Source: Clostridia bacterium
GTDB lineage: Bacteria; Bacillota; Clostridia; Oscillospirales; Acutalibacteraceae
Length of the DNA: 61,853 bases
NCBI GenBank assembly: GCA_900770165.1
Contig: CAAGJJ010000156.1
Coordinates: forward strand, 1 to 61,853
Reading direction: 5' to 3'
The notes under the pieces were generated by a model. It was not told the origin of the DNA, ran no database searches, and worked only from the letters and a program-made list of their open reading frames with translations. The position numbers and the translations under genes were made by a program. Shown here piece after piece: positions 32,094 to 40,672 of this stretch; position 1 is the stretch's first letter; each line of letters starts with the position of its first letter.

Positions 32094-33602
32094 ATGAAAC
32101 TTTATTTAAAAACCTCTGCTATTGTATTATTAATATTTATAATTTTTTCTATGACTTCTTGTGCGTCGAAAGAAAAAGATGTTATTGAAACAATTAAATC
32201 TAATGGTTATATTACTATGGCAACTAATGCTGAGTTTGAGCCATTTGAATTTAAGGCTGAAAATAAAATTGTTGGAATAGATATAGATATTTCAAAGGAA
32301 ATTGCTAACGATTTGGGTGTTGACTTAAAAGTTAACGATATATCTTTTGATGCGGTAATATTTGAATTAAAAGAGAAAAAAAGTGATTTTGCAGCTGCAG
32401 CCTTAAGTTATGATGAAGATAGAGCAAAAAATGTAGATTTTTCTAATCCTTATTTTAACGCATCTCAGTCAATTATAGTTATGAAAAACAGTAATATTTC
32501 TAATGCCGATGATCTGAAAGGCAAGAACATTGGTGTACATTTAGGAACAACTGGCGACACATATTGCACACAAGCAGGTAGTATGCAAGTTGTTAGGTTT
32601 AATAAGAGTATGGATGCAGTTTCCGATATGATTAATGGTCAAATTGATGCTGTTGTTGTAGATGATTTTACTGCTAATAAACTTGTTGAAAAGAACAATA
32701 CTGTAGTTAAAAAGCTAGATCAAGCTCTTACTAAAGAAGAATATAGAATAGCTGTAACAAAAGGAAACACTGAGCTTTTAAATATTATAAATAAAACTAT
32801 TTCTAAGCTTGAAGAATCTGGTAAATTAGATGAAATTATAGAAAAGTACATGTATTCTGAAAATAGTTATAAAAGTGATGAAGCTATTACAAAAGAACAA
32901 GAGAATAATTCAAGTGGTTTTATAGATCAGATATATTTAAATTTAATTGAAAAAGATAGATATAAATATATAATTTCTGGACTTATAGAAACACTTAAAA
33001 TAACTATATTTGCAGTTGTTATTGGTACTGCTATAGGCTTAATGATTGCAATTTTAAAAGTGCTATCTGCTGAAAATAAAAAGTTTAAACCATTAGGAAT
33101 TTTAGCTAACATTTATTTAACAGTAATTAGAGGAACACCTACAGTTGTTCAGTTGTTTATAATGTATTATATAATTTTAGCAGCATGTTCAACTTCTAAA
33201 TCTTTTGCGGCAATTTTAGCTTTTGGAATTAACTCTGGTGCATATGTTGCAGAAATTATTAGAGCAGGCATTATGTCTGTAGATAAAGGCCAAACCGAAG
33301 CAGGAAGATCACTAGGTCTTAGCCAACGAACTACATATGTGAAAATAATTTTTCCTCAAGCGTTAAAAAATATTTTGCCTGCTTTGGCTAATGAGATGAT
33401 TACATTAATAAAAGAAACTTCTGTAGCAGGATTCATTGGTGTTGTTGATCTTTCAAAGGCAGGAGATATAATAAGAAGTCAAACATACGAGGCTGTTGTG
33501 CCATTCCTTACAATAGCAATTATTTATTTAATATTAGTTGTAGGTCTTACATCTATTCTTATAAGAGTTGAAAAGGGGTTGCGTAAGAGTGATATCCGTT
33601 AG
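32094..33602 (+). CDS. Fused substrate-binding/permease protein of a polar amino-acid ABC importer (GlnH-GlnP type)
   Basis: This 503-aa protein has a lipoprotein signal (LLIFIIFSMTSCASK). A class II binding domain (about 30-265: GYITMATNAEFEPFEFKAENKIVGIDIDISKEIA, ending LIKKTI..EESGKLDEIIEKYM) is fused to a permease domain (about 290-503) with the EAA loop (TEAGRSLGLSQRTTYVKIIFPQALKNILPALANEMI). Such fusions import glutamine or related amino acids. An upstream start at 32073 is possible, but GGAAGGAAA precedes the ATG at 32094. Confidence 0.93.
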   Translation: MKLYLKTSAIVLLIFIIFSMTSCASKEKDVIETIKSNGYITMATNAEFEPFEFKAENKIVGIDIDISKEIANDLGVDLKVNDISFDAVIFELKEKKSDFAAAALSYDEDRAKNVDFSNPYFNASQSIIVMKNSNISNADDLKGKNIGVHLGTTGDTYCTQAGSMQVVRFNKSMDAVSDMINGQIDAVVVDDFTANKLVEKNNTVVKKLDQALTKEEYRIAVTKGNTELLNIINKTISKLEESGKLDEIIEKYMYSENSYKSDEAITKEQENNSSGFIDQIYLNLIEKDRYKYIISGLIETLKITIFAVVIGTAIGLMIAILKVLSAENKKFKPLGILANIYLTVIRGTPTVVQLFIMYYIILAACSTSKSFAAILAFGINSGAYVAEIIRAGIMSVDKGQTEAGRSLGLSQRTTYVKIIFPQALKNILPALANEMITLIKETSVAGFIGVVDLSKAGDIIRSQTYEAVVPFLTIAIIYLILVVGLTSILIRVEKGLRKSDIR

Positions 33603-34323
33603 AAATCTATATAAAACATTTAAAACTCAAAAGGGAGATATAAATGTTTTAAATGGAATTAATATAGATATAAAAAAGGGAGAGAAAGTGGCAATAATTG
33701 GGCCGTCTGGTTCCGGAAAAAGTACATTTCTTAGGTGCTTAAACCGTCTTGAAGAGGCTACATCGGGCGAAATATTTTTTGAAGGGCAAAATATACTGGA
33801 AAAAAACTGTGATATAGATAAGGTAAGACAAGAAATGGGGATGGTGTTTCAGCATTTTAATCTTTTTCATCATTTAACAGTTCAAAAAAATATTACCTTA
33901 GCTCCCGTATCGTTAGGCTTGCTATCTCAGGATGAAGCAAATAAAAATTCTCTAGACCTATTGAAAAGAGTGGGACTTGCAGATAAAGCTAAGTCTTATC
34001 CATCTGAGCTTTCTGGAGGGCAAAAACAAAGAATTGCTATAGTTAGAGCCATGGCAATGAATCCGAAAGTTATGTTATTTGATGAACCTACCTCAGCGTT
34101 AGATCCTGAAATGGTAGGTGAGGTCTTACAAGTAATGAAGGAACTTGCAAATGAGGGCATGACTATGGTTGTTGTTACTCATGAAATGTCTTTTGCAAGG
34201 GAAGTAGCAACAAGAGTATTATTTGTTAATAAAGGTAAAATAGAAGAGGATGAAGAACCAAATGAGTTTTTTGATAATCCTAAAAGCCCAAGATTAAAAG
34301 AGTTTTTATCACGCGTATTGTAA
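33589..34323 (+). CDS. glnQ: Amino-acid ABC importer ATPase (GlnQ type)
   Basis: This protein has about 244 aa, with Walker A AIIGPSGSGKSTFLRCLNRLEE, Q-loop MGMVFQHFNLFHHLTV, signature ELSGGQKQRIAIVRAMA, Walker B VMLFDEPTSALDPEM and the H-loop VVVTHEMSFAREVATRV, a GlnQ/HisP signature. The GTG at 33589 with AAGGGG upstream is preferred; it overlaps the GlnHP stop by 14 bp, indicating translational coupling. It powers the fused importer. Confidence 0.94.
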   Translation: MISVRNLYKTFKTQKGDINVLNGINIDIKKGEKVAIIGPSGSGKSTFLRCLNRLEEATSGEIFFEGQNILEKNCDIDKVRQEMGMVFQHFNLFHHLTVQKNITLAPVSLGLLSQDEANKNSLDLLKRVGLADKAKSYPSELSGGQKQRIAIVRAMAMNPKVMLFDEPTSALDPEMVGEVLQVMKELANEGMTMVVVTHEMSFAREVATRVLFVNKGKIEEDEEPNEFFDNPKSPRLKEFLSRVL

Positions 34324-34496
34324 ACTAAAATATTTTAGTATAAAAATTTGTGTTTGAAATATTTCATGGTATAAATTTATTTATTTAGATGTAAACTATT
34401 GTTTTTATGATATTATTATAAATATACGTATTTACATAGAAAATAGATTATGATAATATCTTAATATATTAAACTATCGAAACGAGGTATAATTTA

Positions 34497-35174
34497 ATGA
34501 GTCTAAAATTTATCAAAATGTTTGGTGTATCTATTTTATGTACACTTTTTACGCTTTTGCCTGTTTCTTCAGTAGAAACATTTGCGGCTCTTGAAAATAT
34601 TGAGCAAATTGGTGGAGCATATGGTGATTTGATGGATGCTAAGTTGCAATATCAAGAAGAACATACAGAAGATAAAACCAATTATGAATGTCATCATTTA
34701 ATTGCTAGGAAAGCTCTAAATGAGTGGGGAAATGCAGTTTATTCTTATTATGATAAACAAGTAACGTCATTTAATGCTTTTTTAGTAGACGACAAAGATC
34801 AGAATTGGGCTCCGTCTATAACTATGGAAAAAAAAGATCATGAGTTAACTCGAAGTTATTGGGATCCAGAAAGAAGTACTCCTGAACAGTCTATGAGATC
34901 TCAAACATTTATTGATGTACAGGCAAGATCAATTATAGAGGAAGGCAATATTGTAGGAGTCTTAAGAGATGAAATTGATTTTATAAAACAAAACTTTGGA
35001 AACAAGTATAAGCGTGCCATAAGAGAAGTATGGGATTATATTAAAGATTTACAATTTAGACATAGGCATGATGCGAATGGGCAGTTTCTTTGTATGATAA
35101 ATCCAGAAGAACCTAGTTTGTACATTAAATATCCAATAGGTATGTATGTCTACTCTCCCGATGACATTTTTTAA
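34497..35174 (+). CDS. Secreted protein with HNH/EndoVII-like (LHH/GHH-type) nuclease toxin signature
   Basis: This 225-aa protein has a clear signal peptide (residues 1-30, ...LLPVSSVETFAA). The mature part has ECHHLIARKALNEWG (64-78) and later APSITMEKKDHELTRSYW (105-122). A Cys/Gly-His-His pair followed by a downstream P.....H is the pattern of HNH/EndoVII-fold polymorphic toxin nucleases. The rest is not recognised. No immunity gene is evident beside it, and it has its own strong terminator. It could be a secreted antibacterial or scavenging nuclease; the fold assignment is inference from motifs. Confidence 0.6.
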   Translation: MSLKFIKMFGVSILCTLFTLLPVSSVETFAALENIEQIGGAYGDLMDAKLQYQEEHTEDKTNYECHHLIARKALNEWGNAVYSYYDKQVTSFNAFLVDDKDQNWAPSITMEKKDHELTRSYWDPERSTPEQSMRSQTFIDVQARSIIEEGNIVGVLRDEIDFIKQNFGNKYKRAIREVWDYIKDLQFRHRHDANGQFLCMINPEEPSLYIKYPIGMYVYSPDDIF

Positions 35175-35183
35175 AAATAAAGC

Positions 35184-35218
35184 AAAGGCCTATCGAATAA
35201 AATTCGATAGGCCTTTAT
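35184..35218. terminator. Strong bidirectional terminator
   Basis: AAAGGCCTATCGAAT and its exact complement form a 15-bp perfect stem with a 3-nt loop and T/A-rich flanks. It lies between the convergent secreted-nuclease gene and gpmI. Confidence 0.85.
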
Positions 35219-35288
35219 TGTTATATAATATTAATTTTTAAATATATAACATGATTTTTAATTAATATTTTTTCAATGTCTATAGAAA

Positions 35289-36800
35289 TTATTTAATCAA
35301 ACTTATTCCGTCCATTTCTTCAGGTAGAGGGAGGTCTAATATATTAAGCATTGTTGGTGCAATGTCTGCAAGTTTTCCGCCAGATTTTAATTCGCAATTG
35401 TAACCAATAACGCAGAATGGTACTGGATTTGTTGTATGAGCAGTAAATGGTTTATTGTTTTCATCGATCATCTTATCCGCATTACCATGATCTGCAGTTA
35501 TGATTGTTACACCGCCCATAGCTGCAATAGCTTCTGTAACCTTGCCTACACATGTATCTACAGCTTCCACAGCTTTAACAGCAGCCTCAAAAACTCCTGT
35601 ATGGCCAACCATATCACAGTTTGCGTAATTTAAAATTATGACATCATACTTTCCGCTCTTTATACTATCTAAAATTTTATCTGTAACTATATATGCACTC
35701 ATTTCTGGCTGCATATCGTAAGTTGCAACTTTTGGAGATGGAACAAGTATTCTATCTTCATTTTTATAACTTTTTTCAATACCGCCATTAAAGAAAAATG
35801 TTACATGAGCATATTTTTCTGTTTCTGCGATTCTTAATTGAGTTAAACCTTTGTTAGAAATATATTCTCCAAAGGTGTTTGCTAAAGATTGCGGTTTAAA
35901 TGCAACAAGAACATTTGGCATAGTAGCATCGTATTGAGTCATACATACAAATGTCAAGGGGAACATACCTTTTTTTCTTTCGAATCCATCAAAATTAGGA
36001 TCTACTAATGTTCTTGTTATTTCTCTTGCTCTATCTGGCCTGAAATTAAAGAATATAACTGAGTCATTACTTTTTATATTTGAGTTATCGCAACAAACTA
36101 CAGGTACTACAAACTCATCTGTTATACCTTCGTCATAAGATGCTTGAACGGCGCCGGAAGGAGAATCACAATGTTTTCCTTCTCCAAATACCATAGCATT
36201 ATAAGCTTTTTGGACTCTTTCCCATCTGTTATCTCTGTCCATAGCGTAATATCTGCCCATCACCGTTGCAATTTTTCCAACGCCAATATCTTTTATTTTG
36301 TTTTCGCAATCAATTATAAAATCTTTTCCAGATGTAGGTGCAACATCTCGGCCATCTAAAAATGCATGAATATAAACATTTTCTATACCTTTTCTTTTTG
36401 CAAGTTCTATTAATGCATAAAGGTGACTGTTATGACTATGGACACCACCATTTGATAATAATCCTATAAGATGCAATGAACTACCATGCTTTTTTACATT
36501 TTCTAAAGCTTTATTAAATTCAGTATTTTCAAAAAAGGTAGTGTCTTCAATAGACTTTGTTATTCTTGTAAGTTCCTGATATACTACTCTTCCAGCTCCA
36601 ATGTTTGTGTGCCCCACTTCAGAATTTCCCATTTGTCCTTCAGGAAGCCCAACATTTAAGCCAGATGCGCCTATAGATGTAATAGGATTTTCAGAGAATA
36701 ATTTATCTATATTTGGAGTATTCGCAGCAGCAATAGCATTGCCGTACTTTTCAGCAATACCAAATCCATCAAGAATCATTAATAACAATGGCTTTTTCAT
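35289..36800 (-). CDS. gpmI: 2,3-bisphosphoglycerate-independent phosphoglycerate mutase
   Basis: This 503-aa protein has the alkaline-phosphatase-superfamily start LLMILDGFGIAEKYGNAI, the phosphorylated serine in GQMGNSEVGHTNIGAGR, HSHNSH, HAFLDGRDVAPTSG, FFNFRPDRAREI and the metal motifs MVGHTG and ITADHGNADKM. It converts 3-phosphoglycerate to 2-phosphoglycerate using Mn2+. It lies 22 bp after tpiA in a glycolytic run. Confidence 0.98.
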   Translation of the reverse strand: MKKPLLLMILDGFGIAEKYGNAIAAANTPNIDKLFSENPITSIGASGLNVGLPEGQMGNSEVGHTNIGAGRVVYQELTRITKSIEDTTFFENTEFNKALENVKKHGSSLHLIGLLSNGGVHSHNSHLYALIELAKRKGIENVYIHAFLDGRDVAPTSGKDFIIDCENKIKDIGVGKIATVMGRYYAMDRDNRWERVQKAYNAMVFGEGKHCDSPSGAVQASYDEGITDEFVVPVVCCDNSNIKSNDSVIFFNFRPDRAREITRTLVDPNFDGFERKKGMFPLTFVCMTQYDATMPNVLVAFKPQSLANTFGEYISNKGLTQLRIAETEKYAHVTFFFNGGIEKSYKNEDRILVPSPKVATYDMQPEMSAYIVTDKILDSIKSGKYDVIILNYANCDMVGHTGVFEAAVKAVEAVDTCVGKVTEAIAAMGGVTIITADHGNADKMIDENNKPFTAHTTNPVPFCVIGYNCELKSGGKLADIAPTMLNILDLPLPEEMDGISLIK

Positions 36801-36822
36801 AATTTCTCCTTAATAAATAAAT

Positions 36823-37578
36823 TTATTTACTTGCAGATTCTACTATAGAAGCAAAATCGTGCGCTTTTAGAGATGCTCCGCCTATAAGTCCACCATCAAC
36901 ATCAGGTTTACTTAGCAATTCATCTGCATTAGAAGCATTCATAGAGCCACCATATTGAATTATTATATTTTCAGCACATGTTGTGTCATATAGAGATGAG
37001 ATAACATTACGAATTGTTTTGCAAACTTCGTTAGCTTGATCAGCAGTTGCTGTTTTGCCTGTACCTATTGCCCAAACAGGTTCATATGCAATAATAACAT
37101 TATTTAATTTTTCCTTAGACACACCTTGAAGTGCAATTTTGGTTTGCAATGATACAATTTCATTAGTTATGCCTTGTTCTCTTTGCTCTAAATATTCACC
37201 TACACATAGTATAACATTAAGCCCAGAATTAAGAGCAGATTTTAAACGTTTATTAACAGTTATGTCTGTTTCGCCAAAGTAAGTTCTTCTTTCACTATGG
37301 CCTATAATTACATTTTTTACTCCCATAGAAGACAACATATTTGCGGAAATTTCACCAGTAAAAGCACCATGATTTTCCCAATGGCAGTTTTCAGCTCCTA
37401 CTTCAATGTTTGTTCCTTTTGTTGATTCTAGTGCTGCATGTAAATCTACATATGGAACACAAATTATAACTGAACATTTTGCATTTTTAACCAGAGGAAT
37501 CATTTCATTTATTAGAATTTTTGTTTCCTCAGGAGTCTTGTTCATTTTCCAATTGCCTGCTATTACTTTCGTCCTCAT
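36823..37578 (-). CDS. tpiA: Triosephosphate isomerase
   Basis: This 251-aa TIM barrel has RTKVIAGNWKMNKT (Asn and Lys of the active site), VIIGHSERRTYFGE (His), AYEPVWAIGTGKTAT (Glu) and IIQYGGSMNASNADELLS...GGLIGGASL. It interconverts dihydroxyacetone phosphate and glyceraldehyde 3-phosphate. The ATG at 37578 with AGGAGAG nine nt upstream is used; the TTG at 37587 would touch the ribosome-binding site. Its first 50 bp overlap the 3' end of the preceding gene. Confidence 0.98.
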   Translation of the reverse strand: MRTKVIAGNWKMNKTPEETKILINEMIPLVKNAKCSVIICVPYVDLHAALESTKGTNIEVGAENCHWENHGAFTGEISANMLSSMGVKNVIIGHSERRTYFGETDITVNKRLKSALNSGLNVILCVGEYLEQREQGITNEIVSLQTKIALQGVSKEKLNNVIIAYEPVWAIGTGKTATADQANEVCKTIRNVISSLYDTTCAENIIIQYGGSMNASNADELLSKPDVDGGLIGGASLKAHDFASIVESASK

Positions 37579-38278
37579 AAGATGCAACTCTCCTATTATT
37601 CTTTTTAACTATTATTAAAGCTATAACAATTGCTATTATATTGGATATAAATTTAGATGCAACAATACCACCTAACCAAGGGAAGAAAGTTCCTATAGGT
37701 TGAGAATGGTTAGTTCCAAGGTTGATTATTGATGCTAAAGGTGGATTTTGTAATGTATTATCGGATGCAGGTGTGTAGTTTTTAATGGTAAAAGAATTTA
37801 CTGCATTTTTAATACTTTCAGAATCTAAAAATTCCTTGTTATCTGAAAATATATTAATATAGTAGCAATTATCATTAGCTCTTGTTATATATGTTTGCAT
37901 ATAAACAGTATTATCTCCAAAAGTACATTCCACATCATAATAGAAACATTTATAATTATTTTTAGTAAAAGTAGTAATTTTATTAGTTATATTGGAAGAT
38001 CCATATTGAGATTCAATATTTTTCTTGAAAAAATCGAGATTTTTCTCAGAGAGGCTAAAATCTAACATATCTTCTGTACAAACTATACTTATTCCACAAT
38101 TTTCATTTTCATTGCTTATAAAAGTAGAATTATTATTTTGTTCTTCAGAATCAGAATTTTGTACTAAAGAATCTGGAATTTCTATATCATACTGATCAGT
38201 TGAATAAGCAAATGAAACTAAGTTTACACTTGCAATGATAATTAATGAAAAAATTACTGAAGAAATTCTTTTTACCAT
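37529..38278 (-). CDS. Exported/membrane-anchored protein inserted between pgk and tpiA, unknown
   Basis: This 249-aa protein has a signal segment (VIFSLIIIASVNLVSFAYS), an acidic extracytoplasmic domain of about 150 residues (FFKKNIESQYGSSNITNKITTFTKNNYKCFYYDVEC...YMQTYITRANDNCYYINIFSDN) and a C-terminal membrane segment (FISNIIAIVIALIIVKK) with a short charged tail. The middle resembles small lipoprotein-like domains that measure or bind something outside the cell, but I do not recognise the family. It overlaps tpiA by 50 bp in another frame, which is long for a bacterial overlap. Confidence 0.7.
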   Translation of the reverse strand: MVKRISSVIFSLIIIASVNLVSFAYSTDQYDIEIPDSLVQNSDSEEQNNNSTFISNENENCGISIVCTEDMLDFSLSEKNLDFFKKNIESQYGSSNITNKITTFTKNNYKCFYYDVECTFGDNTVYMQTYITRANDNCYYINIFSDNKEFLDSESIKNAVNSFTIKNYTPASDNTLQNPPLASIINLGTNHSQPIGTFFPWLGGIVASKFISNIIAIVIALIIVKKNNRRVASYEDESNSRQLENEQDS

Positions 38279-38360
38279 TTTACCTACACCTCTTCTATGT
38301 AACCCATTTTTATTAAAATGGGTGTTTAGTTATTATTATCCCTTATTAATTTATATAATC

Positions 38361-39554
38361 TTACTTGTCTAATAAACAATCAACGCCTGGAAGAACTTTT
38401 CCTTCTAAGAACATTAAAGATGCTCCACCACCAGTTGAAATATGTGTCATTTTCTCTGCAAAACCTAATTTTTCAACAGCTGCAGCAGAATCGCCACCAC
38501 CTATAATTGAAATTGCACCACTATTTGCAACTGCTTTTGCTATTTCATTTGTACCAAATGCAAAATTATCCCATTCCGATACTCCCATTGGACCGTTCCA
38601 TACTACGGTTCCAGCACCTTCTATTGCCTCAGAAAACATTTTAGCGGTTTTAGGTCCAATATCTAGTCCCATCCAACCTTCTGGAATTTTATCTGAATCA
38701 ACTACTTTTGCTTCTGTGTTTGGATCATATTCTAGGCCAACTTTATTATCTACTGGAATAATGAATTTCAGATTTTTTTCTTTTGCTTTTGCCATCATAT
38801 CTCTAGCAAGACCGACTTTATCACTTTCACAAATAGATGTACCAATTGAGTATCCTAAAGCATTCATGAATGTGTAAGCCATTCCTCCACCAATAATTAA
38901 TGTGTCTACTTTGTCTATTAAATTATTTATAACACCAATTTTATCGGAAACTTTAGCTCCACCTAAAATTGCGACAAATGGTCTTTTAGGGTTAGATAAA
39001 GCATTACCCATAACAGAAATCTCTTTTTGAATTAGGTAACCACAAACGGCAGGTAAATATTTAGCAACACCTGCTGTTGAGGCATGTGCTCTGTGTGCAG
39101 TTCCAAATGCGTCGTTAACATATACTTCTGCAAGAGAAGCTAATTCTTTTGCAAAGTTAGGATCGTTTTGTTCCTCTTCTTTGTGGAAACGAACATTTTC
39201 AAGAAGCTCTACTTCACCTTCTTTTAAAGAAGAAGCTATAGATTTTGCACTATCTCCAATTACGTCCTTTGCCATTTTGACTTCTTGACCTAGTGCTTTA
39301 GATAAATATTGAGCAACTGGGACAAGTGAAAATTTCATATTAAATTCACCTTTTGGGCGACCCAAATGAGAGCAAAGAATAACTTTAGCATTTTTGTTAA
39401 TTAGATATTTAATTGTTTTTAGAGATTCATTGATTCTTTTAGGGTCTGTTATATTACCTTCTGCGTCAAATGGTACGTTAAAGTCGCAACGTACAAGTAC
39501 TCGCTTTCCAGATACATCGATATCTTCTATAGATTTTTTGTTTAAATAATTCAT
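38361..39554 (-). CDS. pgk: Phosphoglycerate kinase
   Basis: This 397-aa protein has GKRVLVRCDFNVPFD at the start, ILCSHLGRPKG, LLENVRFHKEEEQND, VYVNDAFGTAHRAHAS, VAILGGAKVSDKIGVI, VWNGPMGVSEWDNFAFGT and the ATP-site motif IIGGGDSAAAVEKLGF...STGGGASLMFLEG. It makes ATP and 3-phosphoglycerate from 1,3-bisphosphoglycerate. It is first of the pgk-(unknown)-tpiA-gpmI run; gap and eno are not in the window. Confidence 0.99.
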   Translation of the reverse strand: MNYLNKKSIEDIDVSGKRVLVRCDFNVPFDAEGNITDPKRINESLKTIKYLINKNAKVILCSHLGRPKGEFNMKFSLVPVAQYLSKALGQEVKMAKDVIGDSAKSIASSLKEGEVELLENVRFHKEEEQNDPNFAKELASLAEVYVNDAFGTAHRAHASTAGVAKYLPAVCGYLIQKEISVMGNALSNPKRPFVAILGGAKVSDKIGVINNLIDKVDTLIIGGGMAYTFMNALGYSIGTSICESDKVGLARDMMAKAKEKNLKFIIPVDNKVGLEYDPNTEAKVVDSDKIPEGWMGLDIGPKTAKMFSEAIEGAGTVVWNGPMGVSEWDNFAFGTNEIAKAVANSGAISIIGGGDSAAAVEKLGFAEKMTHISTGGGASLMFLEGKVLPGVDCLLDK

Positions 39555-39628
39555 TCAAAACTTCCTTTCAATCTGTAATAGATATACCTTATTATAAGGT
39601 ATTTATATAGTGTTTTCAATAGTATTAG

Positions 39629-40129
39629 CTATTTTTGCCATTTATAATCTCTCAATTCGCCTTTACATGAAAGTGCAGGATATTTCCATTGTCTTAGTAC
39701 TTCATATACTCCTATGGCAACTGAATTTGAAAGATTCAGGCTTCTGGCATCATCAATCATAGGTATTCTTACTACTCTTTCTTGATTTTTATAAAGAAGT
39801 GATTCAGGTAGCCCTTTTGTTTCTTTTCCAAAAAATAAATAACACTTATCGGGAAATTTTATGTCTGAGTATATATTCGGAGCTTTCGTGGAAAAATAGA
39901 AGTAATCACCGTCATTTTTTTTGAAAAAATCTTCTAAATTTTCATAGTAGCTTATATCTAATAAGTGCCAGTAATCTAAGCCAGCTCTTTTTAATTTTTT
40001 ATCATCAATTTTAAATCCCATTGGACCAACTAAATGGAGTCTTGCACCTGTAGCAGCACAGGTTCTAGCAACATTTCCTGTATTTTGAGGGATTTCAGGT
40101 TCTACCATAACAATATTTATTTCTGGCAT
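39629..40129 (-). CDS. trmL: tRNA (cytidine(34)-2'-O)-methyltransferase TrmL
   Basis: This 166-aa SPOUT protein has INIVMVEPEIPQNTGNVARTCAATGARLHLV at the start, FFGKETKGLPESLL in the middle and RIPMIDDARSLNLSNSVAIGVYEVLRQ near the end, the knotted SAM-binding region. It methylates the wobble 2'-O of tRNA-Leu isoacceptors, among them tRNA-Leu(UAA), the tRNA encoded at 10926-11012. It is encoded alone, 74 bp downstream of pgk on the opposite side of its start. Confidence 0.95.
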   Translation of the reverse strand: MPEINIVMVEPEIPQNTGNVARTCAATGARLHLVGPMGFKIDDKKLKRAGLDYWHLLDISYYENLEDFFKKNDGDYFYFSTKAPNIYSDIKFPDKCYLFFGKETKGLPESLLYKNQERVVRIPMIDDARSLNLSNSVAIGVYEVLRQWKYPALSCKGELRDYKWQK

Positions 40130-40340
40130 AGTTTTCTCCTTTTTCTTAAAACAATTTTTAAATAATATTATATCATAAATTATTTAAACGTAAAAGAAAC
40201 TGGATATTTATACTATATGAAAATTTTTAGATTTTATAAGTAAGGTATAAGGAATATATTTCAATTATTATTATAATGATAAACGGGAGATTATAGTTAT
40301 GACAATGAAAATAATTTTTATTATATGGAGGTATTATAAA

Positions 40341-40520
40341 ATGAGTAGAAATGCAATGAATGTTGCTAAAGGTATAGGTGCAGGAATGGTTGCAGGTGTT
40401 ATGGTTGGATTTGTTGGAAGCCAGATGATGAAGAATGAAAAAAAGATGAAGAAAAAAGCAGGAAAGGCATTTAGTGCCGTTGGAGATTTAATAGAAAATG
40501 CTCAGTATATGTTTAAATAA
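40341..40520 (+). CDS. Small YtxH-like glycine-rich membrane protein
   Basis: This 59-aa protein has NVAKGIGAGMVAGVMVGFVGSQMM as a Gly-rich membrane segment, followed by a Lys-rich helix (KNEKKMKKKAGKAFSAVGDLIENAQYMF). The ATG at 40341 has a strong GGAGGT 8 nt upstream, so an earlier in-frame ATG at 40299 is not used. The layout resembles the YtxH family of small stress-associated membrane proteins. It is monocistronic, with a good terminator. Confidence 0.75.
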   Translation: MSRNAMNVAKGIGAGMVAGVMVGFVGSQMMKNEKKMKKKAGKAFSAVGDLIENAQYMFK

Positions 40521-40528
40521 TTGTGTTA

Positions 40529-40562
40529 AAGGCGAAGCTGAATTTTTTAAGCTTCGCCTTGT
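40529..40562 (+). terminator. Terminator after the small YtxH-like gene
   Basis: GGCGAAGCT (40531-40539) pairs with AGCTTCGCC (40550-40558) across a T-rich loop, followed by TT and AT-rich sequence. Confidence 0.75.
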
Positions 40563-40672
40563 AAACATTACAGGTTGTAATTAATCGTAAATATTTCTTA
40601 ATTGATAATCGTTGTTTTTTATAATAGAATATATTTAGTATGAGAAGCATTACATATTAAAGGGTGATTGCA

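Noticed and set aside
38302..38323. ACCCATTTT/AAAATGGGT hairpin downstream of pgk as a terminator
   Set aside because: No U-run follows on the minus strand, the only strand with genes there; it may be a processing hairpin but is not supported as a terminator.
38365..38877. Plus-strand open frame of 170 codons opposite pgk
   Set aside because: It is a mirror frame of a highly conserved gene; the product is Pro/Ser-rich and shows no domain.
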